A stretch of 64,000 nucleotides of DNA. It comes from Heliocidaris erythrogramma. Taxonomy: Eukaryota > Echinodermata > Echinoidea > Camarodonta > Echinometridae. This document shows, piece after piece, positions 14,801-28,900 of this stretch; the first letter of the stretch is position 1, and every line of letters starts with the position of its first letter. Made by a program: the position numbers and the translations under genes. The notes beneath the pieces were generated by a model. The model had not been told where the DNA came from. It saw only the letters and a program-made list of their open reading frames with translations, and did no database searches. The stretch spans positions 15,690,615-15,754,614 of the forward strand of contig CM046868.1 of the NCBI GenBank assembly GCA_025617745.1, in the 5' to 3' direction.

Positions 14801-16913
14801 CAAATGTAAGCGATTCGTTTTAATTCCTTCTTCTTTTCCTTTCTTTTTACCAGTGCGCTGATGATGCACAGCCATTATTATCCTCTCCTAAGTCCTGGGT
14901 TGGACGAATATCACTTTCCTTTCTATTGGGGGTGGGGTGGGGGGGGGGGGGGGGGGGGGGGGAAGGGGGTATTCAGTCACAGGACCACAATACGTTTTAC
15001 ATCATTCAGCATTTAAGCTTACACGTATATCAGGGACAATGCTTATCTGAACACTTATGCTAAATTCAGTAAGATGTTATCATAATTGAGAACCAAATAA
15101 AAACTATGCCTTTTTCCCCTAACAGTGCAGTCATTGTCATCTCCTCACCATCATAATTATTATTATTACGATTTCAAATATACATATACATGTATGTTAA
15201 GGTGTAACGTACGTAGCTAAAAATATTGTGTTTTCAAATCCATACAAAGAAAATGTATTTCAGATCCTCAGAAATAAGTAAAATTAAGCAACAATCCAGC
15301 ATGAGAATCCCTGAAACCCTATTAAAAAATCCATAACATTTTTTTTTCCCATTACAGATTATACTGTTTATATAGTAGAGATTGCTTGTCTAAGAATACA
15401 ATATGTTAATGAAACTAGAAATGTGCATTGCTGGGGCCGCGCAATGCTAAATGTATCCCCCGGCACTGGCAGCAATTTGAAGGAGGGACAAAGACCCTCC
15501 CCCATCCCCTCTCAAACAAAAGGATGGTGTAGAAATTAGATGTGTAGGTTTCACTAAGACACATCTTCATATAAAATTTGAAAGAAATGTGTTGAGAGAT
15601 ATACCAAGATACATCTCCATACAAAATTTGAAAGAAATCCATCAAGAAATGTGGCCTGCAGAGTGCACTCACGCCATGCCCTGAAGTATGACCTTTGACC
15701 CTATAAAAGACGGAACACTGGTGGCAGCATCACCAAAAACTATAGGTTTTTAGATTACACCAAGAGACACCTTCATGCAAAATTTGAACGAAATCCGTCA
15801 AGAAATGCAGAAGAGTGCAAGAAATGGAAAAATGACCTTTGACCCTATAAAGGACGGAACAATGAGGGCAGCATCACCAAAAATTAAATATGTGTAGATT
15901 ATACCAAGATACATCTCCATACAAAATTTGAATGAAATCCGTCAAGAAATGCAGAAGTAAGAGTGCACAAAAGGGACAAATGAGCTTTGACCCTATAAAG
16001 GACGGAACAATGAGGGCAGCATCACCAAACAGTAAAGATGTGTAGATTATACCAAGATACATCTCCATACAAAATTTGAAAGAAATCCATCAAGAAATGT
16101 GGCCTGCAGAGTGCACTCACGCCATGCCCTGAAGTATGACCTTTGACCCTATAAAAGACGGAACACTGGTGGCAGCATCACCAAAAACTATAGGTTTTTA
16201 GATTACACCAAGAGACACCTTCATGCAAAATTTGAACGAAATCCGTCAAGATATGCAGAAGTAAGAGTGCAAGAAATGGAAAAATGACCTTTGACCCTAT
16301 ATAAAGGACGGAACAATGAGGGCAGCATCACCAAAAATTAAATGTGTAGATTATACCAAGATACATCTCCATACAAAATTTGAACAAAATCCGTTGAGAA
16401 ATGTGGCCTGCAGAGTGCACTCACGCCATGCCCTGAAGTATGACCTTTGACCCTATAAAAGACGGAACACTGGTGGCAGCATCACCAAACACTATAGGTT
16501 TTTAAATTACACCAAGAGACACCTTCATGCAAAATTTGAACGAAATCCGTTGAGAAATGTGACCGCCAGAGCGCACACAAGAGTACAGACAAGACATCTA
16601 TCAAAATATGACCTTTGACCCTATAAAAGACGGAACACTGGGGGCAGCATCACCAAAATCTATAGGGTTCCAGATTTTACCAAGAGACACCTTCATACAA
16701 AATTTGAACAAAATCCGTTGAGAAATGTGACCGCTAGAGCGCACACAAACTATCCCAAAAAATATGGCCTTTTACCCTATAAAAGACGGAACACTGGGGG
16801 CAGCATCACCAGAAACTATAGGGGTCCAGATTTTACCAAGATACACGTCCACAGGAAGTCTGAAAGAAATTCGTCGAGAAATGTGACCGCTAGAGCGCAC
16901 ACAAGAATGTGAC

Positions 16914-16944
<31 letters not shown>

Positions 16945-19900
16945 AACGCTGCTGAATCCAAAGTATCCTCCGGCATACTGCCGGGGGATACAATAATGGT
17001 CATACTAGCATTGGATTGACCTTGGCCATGTTTGGCTTGGGGAAGGGGATGTGGGTCACCCTAATGCCTTGTTCACACATAACTCTGTAAACTGCCTAAA
17101 AAAAGAAACGCTGCAGCAAAATGAAAACCATTCTACGTGTAAATAAATTGAAAGTAGGGGTTGGAAATATAAGTAGCTGCACTTTACATTGGTTCCCTAA
17201 GAGTACTTAGTACTTAAATGTTTAAATGTATCTGTGTGTTACATGTACAAGATACAGAAATGTGAATTACACTGTGCTCATTACATTTTCATTTTCCTAA
17301 GGCAGTCTGTTGAGGTGGTCTAAAGGGGTATATGTGAACGAAACTTAACAACCAACAAGTAAGAACTACTGCCTGTAACTTTCGCGAATTTCGCATGTGC
17401 TCAAGATTCGCAAAAGTTTCACACCGTGAAATAATCAAATCACAATTGAAACAACATAAAATTATTGCACTTCGAAAAAGTTTGTTGTGGCAAATTTGGC
17501 CGTCATTAACACTTCGCGAAAGCTTTATGTCGCGAAACCTTCTGGTTTTACAGTACCTTGTCCAGGAAAACATCAGCAAGATTCTTGGGCAAGTCAGTGG
17601 GCAGGTCAGGGGGAGGCGGAGCGGGCTCCTCTACGGTCAGGTCAAGCTTTAATCTACTCAGTAGAGACATTAACCTTTGGTTTCTATAACAAGAGAGAGT
17701 GAGAAAGCATGAGAAACAGACAGACAGAGACAAAGGGGAGAGAGAGGGCAGAGAGGGGCATGGAGAAAGAAAGAGAGAAGAGATTTTTTAACATGAGTAA
17801 ATTCACTGATTTTCAACCCAACCACGCAAAGTGTTGTTTTCTTTTTCATACTGCAATGGAAAAATGTAATTTCTCAGTTATAATATCACACAGAAAACAG
17901 AAAAAATCTCTAAAAATCCATTGACCTGTGATAAAAATTGCAGCTCTATTCATCTATCTGTAGAGTTAAATTACATACACATGTATTTTAGTACTATATT
18001 TTGCATACTGAGGAATCCTTTGACAAAGATATGTATACTCCTTTATACTCGGTTTGAAATTTGCCAAATTTCAAAAATTAAAATGGCATTAAACTGGCAA
18101 AACTTTAACAGCGCCACCTTACAGTAACTGCTAAATTGAGATTATAATTTGAAAATTAATTGCATATTATTTGAATTTCGCCAAACAGCTTTTTGGTAAA
18201 TAGGTACATTTTATATTTCAAACTATTATTTTTGACGTTGCAAATGTGAGAAGTTGCCTACAGATACATTCTAAGCATCTACAAACTAGAATGGGGCATG
18301 ATGGGGAACTTAGAGGCATAGACACTTATCAAAGCCTGTTGAAAGATGGTGCCATTCAGAGCTTCAATTTACTGTCACTTTAAAGCATATCAATGTGATT
18401 CATAAAACTTGTTATCAATAACAACTGCCCCATCTCTGACAAATTTGCTCTCAGCCAAACAGATGCAAGTATTTCAGTAGCTTATAACTGTTATTGTAAC
18501 TCGTTATTGATAACAAGTGTTATGAAAAGGGCCCTGGACCAACTCATCACCGCATAATATTTGTATGAAGGGTTTTCAGGCGACCAGAAAAATTGGCGTA
18601 TCTCATCGTTTGCGCAAAAGTACCCGGATGACTGTGCAATTTTTTAAAAATATCTCACGGTTTGTGTAAAAGTACCTGGATGACTGTGCAATATATTGCA
18701 ATATATTTCAATATCTCATGGTTTGGGGTGCGTGTGACGCGTAAAAAGTGAATACGCTTTTAAATACGCAAAGGTTAAGACAATGGATGTATGCACACAG
18801 CCCTTGCAAGATGCTTGGGTAAGGACAAAATAATGATTTTCTAACTATGTTTAATGCTGAAGTCAACACAAAAACATAAGGTAAAATTGAGGAACTAAGT
18901 TTCATAAAATTAATAACAATAATATTGAATGGCTCTTCTTTCGTGGGACACAAGGGTATATCGCACTCGCTTAGAAAATATTTCACTCATCGTGCCGACT
19001 CATGAAATATGCTCATAGCTCGTGCGATAGACCCTTCTATCCCACTCAAGACCATTCAATATTATATAAATATCAAAGCTTGTGGCCAAGTTTATCCCCT
19101 CTTACTTTTGTACCAGCCGGTGTGAAGTCAGAAAGCCTTCCAGCTTTGTCAGTTCTTCATAGCTGAGCTGTGCCTTAGTGTGCTGATCTACTCTCTCAGC
19201 TAGCAGCATCTCCACTCTCCGGCAAGCTAGCCCGCTAGCCACTCGGGCAACGGACTGCCAGTGGGTGGTCAGAAACTTCTCAATCAAGAGGGTAAGAAGC
19301 ATACCTGCATTGAGAAGGGTTCATTCACTTCAATTATGTTGTGTTCAATTTCTTCAATTATGCTGTATTGGAATTTGCTCACTTCTAATAACTTCTTAAT
19401 TCTCCAAGTGTTATCCCCAACCAAGCAACATGCCAAAACAACTCTTTAGTATGGATAGAAACTTAATCTCCCTCACTGTTGATATTTATGTTTTTGTTGC
19501 ACGCTTACAACAGATATATGATGTTTATATAGCTATTGTTTATATGGGCCTAAGTATATGAGTATATTGGCCTATATTCAATCACGTATGTGCCCCATCC
19601 GGCACGATCCAAGGCTACTACATCATTGTATTACATCAAGCTTTCAGAACAGCAAGTGGAAGCTTATAAAAAACATACTGATTGTGCAGAAAAGAAAAAT
19701 GTTCATACATTACATCACCAATCAGATGATATTGAAGAAGATTTAATAAAGGATTTGATCCACTGACCTGACTGTGTAAGGTGAATACCCTCTAGTAACC
19801 TCAGGGTCTGTCTCACTAGACATGGATTGTTCATGTGGCTGAAACGAATGTTTATTGCACGAAGGAAAAGACCGCTAGCGGCCGAGTTGCGATGAATTGC

Positions 19901-22900
19901 ACTGTAAGAAATATAAAAAGTTTGAAGATGGAGAAGTCAAGGGCGTTCTGTTTGGATTCATGTATGAAGACAGTACAGTTTATACAAGTAATTACAAGCA
20001 TCCACACAATAATGAACTGTACTAGACACTTCCCCCACCACATATAAAATCAACCCAAACAAAGTTTACCTTTAACTAACACTTCAGGATTATAAACAAA
20101 ATAAAGGATTACATCCCCCCCCCCCCCCCCTGAGCACAGAGCCCAAGTCGAACTTTGGTTCCATGCACACCCTTTTCTCTAAGCGTGCTTACAGGAGCAT
20201 AATAATAATTACAATAATAATGATAATAATAATATGCCTTGTTTACCCAGGGTAGCCTCATCAGTATTATATACTGTTCTCGCTGAGGGCCCTGCAATCA
20301 TACTATTCTACTTATAAGTCATTATACTTATTGAGAGTGTATTTAAATTTGCAATACATGTATCTTTTTACAGAAGAAATGTTTGAAGCCCATAGTGTAA
20401 CAGCATGGACCCTCTAACATACAAGGAAAATTGTTTTGGTCATGGATCCCCTTCGAACAGTTGTGTTTAAAAGTCGTCAAAATGCTAGCATGCTACCAAT
20501 AATCAAGATACAGACTGTAATATCTCCATAGTATACTACACTGAGATCTTACCTTACAAGATCCTGAACTGGGAGTTCATAGGAGAGCTGCACGATGTCG
20601 TTGACGTGGTTGACAACAAGCCATGTCAAGGGCTCAGCATCAGCCTCGTTTTCACACTACAGATGGAGAAAAGTACATCCAAACCTTTCCCTTAGCAACT
20701 CATGGTGCTTAACCCCTACCAGCTGTTGGTGGTAAATCCTGCCCAAATATTGGAGTGTTGAATTATTTTGTTTAGGCTCAGAATGGCTTTAAAAAATTCT
20801 TCCTCATACAGAAACCTGTGCCTTCAATATCATGTTTATTCCTATGCAATATATCTTTGCCCAGTTTGCTCAAGAAAAAATCTCATTGAGAGTTAATATT
20901 TAACTCTTGAAAGTTCATTTTTGACAAGTACTCAAAATATGGTGGCATGGAAGGGGTTAAAGAGCTCATTGTGATAGAGAATGATACTTATAACAAAACA
21001 TGTATAGCACAGCTGGAAAGAGCAATAACCTCAGTATAACGGTAGTTATTTCTGTTGAAGTATGGAAAGTGGTTGGTTTGAATAGTTGAGCATTAAAATC
21101 TTCCAATTGGAAACTCATTATCAAATGCAAAATCTGTTGGGTTTTTTTCTTGTTTGGCATTTTTCTGCAATACCTAAAAAAAATAATTTGAAGAATTCTA
21201 TTTTAGATACTAGATTATAAAAGTTAAACAAGCACTGGGCCATGTCTTTTAAAGTGAGATATTATCAATTGTGCTCATTGTAAGTGTTCCAATCAATTGC
21301 AAGTCAATTGATCGGCAATTAAATCAGAACTAGAGGTCGATTAGGATCAACTACCATGGGGCTCATGATTTCAGGCAAGAACTTGTCTCTTAACCAAACA
21401 AATGGAGCACTGATTCTACCTACCACATAATCACAGAAAAGGACAAGGGCTCCTTGCTTCACTACCTCCTCGGCAGTGGACAGCTCCGTCTCCAGGTTTG
21501 TTTCCAGGTGATCCAGGCTCCCTGAGGACAGCGATTTTGAGAGAGGGGGCCTCTTGGGGGTGTGCAGGATCCGCATCCACCATTCGGTGGAGTCAAAGTT
21601 CAGCAGCAGGAGCAGCTGGAGGGATTCAAGGAGGTTCAATAGCAAGGTCATAGGAGATACATGTAAGTGGTCACACTATGCCCACTATCATTACTTTATC
21701 ATCATCATCATAATCATCATCATCTTCATCATAATCATTATCTTCATCATCATCATCATCATCGCCATTAATCAATTATCTTCATCACAATCATCATCAT
21801 CATCATCCTCATCATCAATCAAACTTTATCATCATCGTCCCCATCATCAATCAGTCATCATCCTCATAATCATCATCTTCATCACCACCACCACCACTAC
21901 CATCAGCACCAGAAGCAACATTACTATTATCATAATTTCATTGCCATCACCGTTCTTAACGAAAGCATCAAAATAATCATCACCATAATCACCATCTCCA
22001 TCACCTACATGTACATTACTACAACTGTCATCAGCAGCATTAGCAACATTATCATCATATTCTAATTGCCATTTAAATGGCATTTATATGGCATTAAACT
22101 GGCAGAACTTGAACAGCACCACCTTACAGTAACTGCTAAATTGAGATTATAATTTGAAAATAATTACATTTTCTTTTGAATTTTGACTACCAGCTGTTAG
22201 AAATATAGGCACATTTTATATTTCAAACTATTATTTATGACGTGGCACATGTGGAAAATTGCCTACAGATACATTTTAAGCTTCTACAAACTAAAATGGG
22301 GCATGATGGGAAAATTAGATGCAAAGACACTTTTCAAATCCTGTTGAAAGATGGTGCCATTAGGAGCTTCAATTTACTGTCACTTTAAAATCACCATCAT
22401 CCTCCTCACAAACATCATCAACAGAATAATCAACACCACAGTCATAATCATCAGCATCATCTCTTTTATTTTTCTTTCTTTTTTTTACAGTTTTGATTCC
22501 ATTGAATGAATCGTTTTTTAAAGCACTTTGATCGGTTTAAACTGGATATAGCGCTATAAAAAGAAATCAATTATTGTTATTATCATTATGCTCATATTAG
22601 ATCTGTCTCACCTGACACCACTGTAACACCAGTACTGGGTCTGTCTGTATCAATGAATGGAATGCCTCATTCAACTGATCTAGAGCAAACCAGCATTTCG
22701 ATTGCTGGGGTCTGGAGATTAGACTAGCCATCATTACTCCAACTTTCCTAAACGCTCCTGAATATAAAGGAATAACATGGAAAATACAATTAAAAAATCA
22801 TATATTTCACAATAAAAAAAATATCCCAGTTCAATAAATTGTGCATTAGTCTATTATAAAATAAAGAAAAGGAAAAGTAATGTTAAGAGCGAGAGAAAAA

Positions 22901-25900
22901 AAACAGAGGAAGAAGAAGGTGAATTAGATAAACAAAAATATATGTCTAGATTATTAACAGATTGTCTTAGACAGAATCAGAAAACATTTATGTACATATA
23001 CATGTAGTAGGGACACAAGGGAGAGAATCAATTAAAGGAGTAAAGAGAAAGAGAGAGAGAGAGAGAGAAAGAGAGAGAGCTACTGACTAACAAGGGCTCT
23101 AACATAGGCATCAAAAGAATTTCAGAGAAAGACAGAGATACAGAAAGAGACATAGAGAGGAAGATAGAGATTGACAAACTCACCTGATTTGAACATGTGT
23201 GTCATGGACAAAAGCAGCCTGGACAGCTCCTGTGGTAGGAAGTCATGTGACTGAACACCTGACATATCCATAGACTTGGAGAATCGTAAGCTCTGCACAG
23301 TGGTGACAGTGAACCCTACAATTTGCAGCAAGAACCTACAGAACAATGCAAACATGAGATAACAAATCATATACATGTAATTTTATGATGTATACATACA
23401 TAAGAATATTAATTTGATGATGTACATGTACACAACATGCACATCTGGTTTCATGGATGTAATGATATACAAACATGTACCTTTAAAAACTGAATGTAGA
23501 CTAAAGTATCAGGAAAGTACCCCAAGGGCAAATACTCCCTCCCCCCCCCCCCTCCGACAATAACCAACTACATGTACATACTATTTCTCAATCAAATATC
23601 CCCCAGACAACTACCTCTATTCCCTAGAACAACTATCCGGTAGGACAATGACCCAAAAGGCAAGTACCACCATTAAAAAATATCACATCAAAGTGAAGAC
23701 TAGTGAACCAAATTAGAATACAGGATTGCATTATGTTAATGTACAGTGACTGGAATTGGTATCACGAATTTATTGGATTTGATTAGATTGCTTAATATGT
23801 GTTATTACTCTATAAGACGATATTTTCACATACAAGTAAAGATATTTTAGCGGAAGTCAGACATTTTCAGAAGTCAATGTTTTCTAGATAATATAGACAG
23901 GCTACTTACAATACATGTTCACACGTGCATTACAAGTTTATTTTTCACATGTTCAATTCGCGACCTTACAATTTGCGCAAAAATTTGTGAAAATAAAACC
24001 CTTTCGTTGGGCATACGTGATTTTTAATCAAATTGCGAGAAATAACAGGTCATATAGTAGCTCACCTCGCTAGGACTTCCTCAGGAGGGGTCATGTTGGC
24101 ATTGAGGGCATCCTCCTTCGTGTGCTGAGCATCCAGGACACAGATGAAGAGGTCAGAGGTCAAGCCAAGCTCCTGGAGACGAGATAGGATGGTCTCCTCC
24201 TTGGACTGTGTGGTCAAGACACCCAGCAGGGCTAGGGCCATGGCTAGCCAACGCTGCATAGATACCACATTACCCTGTATGTGGGGGTAATTTACATGTG
24301 TAATGCTTTACAAAGAGTTTTGGTAGAGTTTCTCATCAATCATGTATTATATATGACCCGGCACCACAAAACCACCAAAAAGTCGCAAAAAATAATTTTT
24401 CTCATTTTATATTTGATTAGAACAAAGTCTCAGCTTTAAAATCATATATGACTCATTATAATTGAAACTTTCTAACCCTTTTAATTCAGCGAATGAAAGG
24501 AGCTTGTAAGAGATGTTTGCTGTGGAGGAAATGAGCTCTAAAGTAGGGCCTATTCAAGCGTGCGATGTAAGAAAACGAGAGAGAAAATCGATAGAGAGTG
24601 AATCAAAAGGCCACACTATGAATGAATTGTCGGATTAGGTTGATATTTGGTAGGAGTGTTAAACATACTTTATTCATTCTATTGCCAAGACTTCAAATTG
24701 TGAACTTGAGTCATTCGAAAGTTATTATGATGCAAATCAGAGTGTTCTAATAGGAGATTAAGCGCACCTGGTTGGCCTGACAAGTGCACAAGACAATCCC
24801 TATTCACTCCATTGGGGTGTCTTTCTTTGTTCCCTGTTACATAATACTGGTTTGTTACCTGTGTAGTCCTTAATTCTGTTATCATACACTGAACTTGTAA
24901 TTTAGCCTATAATTAACTTAAATAGAACCTACTCTCTTTCTTGTTCACACTGATTAACCTACATGCAATTTGTTTTACATAGAACTTAGATACTCTTTCC
25001 TTGCTCACATGAATAAACTTGATCGTTGAAAGCAACGAAATCCTTTTTCAGACTCTGTTTCGTCATCGAAATGGAACTTAAAACTGCTCTGTAATTTGCT
25101 TTCGCATCTATTGATGAACTGTAATATCAGTATGATGAGATTGCTGAGAATTTATTCTTTCTATCAGTTTGAAAATCATTAGGGAAAAGGTAATTTAAGG
25201 CCCGTGAGATTGCAGTGATTTTACAAGGGTGAGTGGTACCAATTAAAAAAAATCATATGGAAGGCAAAGAATTAGGAAGAAACCAAAGCTGTGTGCCAAA
25301 AAACTGGTCTAGGAAAACTGTTAAAAACTCATTTTCTACTGTGTATTATGCTTCCAGATTTTGATATAAAGTACAGAAAAGAATGAGCTTTTAGAAAAAC
25401 CATAAGTCTGAAAATAAAATTTTCCAACCCAAATTTCCATTTCAGCTGTTTACCCAAAATCATGGGTTGCGACTTTTTAGTGGTTTTGTGGTGCCGGGTC
25501 ACATATGAACATATGCACAAAGACCACCTACATATAAAGAACCCTTTTTCATCTCCCTTGAGCAATCACAATACTTAAGCTGTATCTCAATAGTCAAAAG
25601 GATGGTCTCCTTCTTGGACTGTGTGGTCAAGCCACCCAAGTAGGGCTAGAGCCATATAGAATATCCAGAGCAGCTGGACTATCAAAAGCACTATCATATT
25701 TATGAGGGAAATCAAACGCAACTTTATTTTCAGCCAATCACAAGTGGGCATTAAGGACTTGCATTTGACTTTTAGGAGTTGCGATTAAACGCAAGTTTTG
25801 TGCAACGGGCCCCTGATCATAGGGTACTAAGAGAAGAGCCTGCAGAAGGATATCAACAGGCCGGAGTGAGCTTGGAGCTACTGTGCCAAGGAGATGGTGA

Positions 25901-28900
25901 AAATTATCTGGAACAGCTGAACTACCCCAAAACTAAAATATTTCTAAATGCACAGGAGTATTATAGTTTGAAAACCTGTAATACTAAAGAAGTATCCCTC
26001 AAGGTTCTTACCTGATCATAGGGTACTAAGAGAAGAGCCTTCAGAAGGATATCAACAGGCCGGAGTGAGCTCGGAGCTACTGTGCCAAGGAGATGGTGAA
26101 GAACATCAAGAGCAGCTGGATTGTCCAAGTTAATCTGACAGTAGAAAGAGCAGCAAGAATGAATTTCCAATGAAAAAAAATATGCAGATAATGTTTAATT
26201 CTTCTTTTTTATATTTGTAAAGAAATTCCTACAAGTTGGTAGATGGTATCATAATTACACTAATTAATCATAATAATAACAATACACTTTAAATAAAAAA
26301 CAATGAATTATATTCAAAAGAAATAGAGAAAGTCTTCAAGAAGGTGTACTCACTTGTAATCTTCACAACCAATCCCACTCTGTCATACAAGAAACACTAC
26401 CAAACCTGAACCCATTGCCTACGGGAACCAAGTGGTCCATCCCTGTATTAAACCTATGGGATTGAGATAGTTCAGTAGCCAATCGGTTAACATTTTCAGG
26501 AAGCTGTAATGCTCACTATCAAACTTAGAAAGTCTCTACTCCAAGTATTTTTCTTTGCACTGTAATTGCAAAATTTCTCTGTGGAATCTACAGTTACATG
26601 CACGTCTGAAACAATCATATAAATTACCTGTTGCCTGGCCAGAAGAGGAAGTATCATGTCTACGACTTGTCGTGAGAGCCGTTTCCACTTCTCTTCATTC
26701 TCGCGATGTGCCTGCTGTAGAACTGCTGTGAACATCTCCAGTACCTGGTATGGACAAGATATTTGTTGTATTGACAACACATGAGACTAATTTTTGTAGA
26801 ATGCATATATTTGTATGGCTAACAATAACAATTTGAAACATTAAACTTCATACACATGTAGCTAGCAAGAAAATGTCTTGAGCCTTACTTATATTTGAGG
26901 TATTAATTGACACCATCAAGAAGTCACTATTCAATGTTCTATAATCTATATCTTTAATAGAAACATTTCATCCAATTATTGTAGACAGTACAGTGATAAT
27001 TTCTTTTTTAATTATTGCCCATATCCTGGTTATATTGAATTGATCTTTGCAGCATTAAAACCACTATTAAAGTACATGTATCTATGGGGTCAAGCTTTTC
27101 AACTTATTAATGAAAGCACATGAGGGTCTGTAAACAGTTCCCTCACATAGTGCTAATATCTTTACCTGGCTATAGTGGATGAGTCTTAGAAGCATAGAAA
27201 CTACCACCTCTCGCTGTGTGTCTAACTCTTTGGCTGATTCTGACTTGTTGTTAGCCCTCAGAATAAAGAGATCATGGACAAGGGGTTTCAGAGCTGGAAC
27301 AACTGTGAAAGGATTTGGATCCATGTTTAGGGTATATTGCTTTTCATTGGATATTATAAACAGTTTTATCCAAATTCCTCCTTAGAACACAGTTATATTG
27401 TAGAGCACATTAATCAATTGGAAATAGCCCTGTACAAGAAGATTAGTATCATTATCACAACATTGGGATAAACACACTGACTCTACATGTATGTGGAAAC
27501 CTGTAAATGTTGTCCACTGTCATCATATACTGCAAAACCAGAAATTTTCATGTGCATGAAACTTTCATGAATTTCACGAGGGGTCAAGGTCCGCGAAACT
27601 TTCATGCCACGAAAAAAATAAAATTACAACTGAAACAACATAAAATTTATTGCAATTCGCGAAAGTTTCTTGCTGAAAAATCGGCTGTCATTAACAATTT
27701 GCAAAAGTTTTATGTCGCCAAAGTTTCTGGTTTCACAATACATGTATCTGAATTATAAGGCAATGACAAGACTGCTGTGGAACATCTCATCTTCGTTACT
27801 ATTACTATCAACATTATTTTTGTAATGATCACTATCTTTATAGTTCACGAAGCATAATAGTAGACCAGCCAAGAAGATTATTTTTACTTTGGACGGCATT
27901 TTTGGGTAATGCTCTGCGTTTATGCTTAAAGTCTTGCAAAAATACTGACGAATAACCTACGGGCGGATGCCACGCGCATTTTTGCCTAAAAATGCCATTT
28001 TTGGTTCAAATTTTGAAAGAATGTCAAAAATCATGATTTTTTATTTTTTGACCTAATATGTAGTACCTGTTTAAGACTTTTCAAGTGATATCAGATTTAT
28101 TTTGAGTTTCAAGCTATAAATCATATTAATATATAATTGAATGTTGGATATTACACACACATGTATGGTGTAATGAAACATAAAACTGTGATTTACTCAA
28201 AATAATAGGTTGTGAAAATTACCAATATTTCAAAGTTTTTTACCCAACGTAAATTTGTCATTTCAAACACTTTTTCTTGATTAAAGATATACTGTATATT
28301 ATCATGTCACACGCAGAAAAGAAATTATCCGATAAGGTGATAGATAACTCATTTTATGTTTTCCCAAATGGAACGATGTGTTTTTACTGGATGCGCATTT
28401 TGACTGAAAAACACTATTTGAAGGCACATCTAGAGTACATAAGGCAATTATCCCATGTTTATCAGTATAGTCTATGGGCCAAAAACTGAAATGTCTCCAC
28501 CCCCTTAGAAATAATCTGAAATGATTTTTTTTTGCTGTTAGATGGGACCATTAACTATCAGAATATGCTTCTTTGCCCTAAAATAAGAGGTGGGCGTGGC
28601 CACAAGGGCTATTACCATGGTAAAGGATCAAAAACAGTAGAATTTAAGAAAATGTCATGTATTCGTAATTAAGAAAAGGACAAAAACACATTGTAACATT
28701 TTATAATAATGTATCAAAAGTTTCTCACTTGATAAAAACTCAAATAAGAGTTACAAAAGGTGTCCATCATGTTTGAAAATGGCTGTTGCTATGGAAACAG
28801 TAAGAAAAAACCCACATTTGAGCATCAAAAAAAAAACCCACGATGCTACCGAAAAAAAGTAAATATTAATACATTTGTATTGTACATGATTATCTTCTCT

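Noticed and set aside
23880-24060. Possible further member of element G family
   Set aside because: Some CGCAAAAATTTG-like motifs but no clear matching ends or TA duplication.
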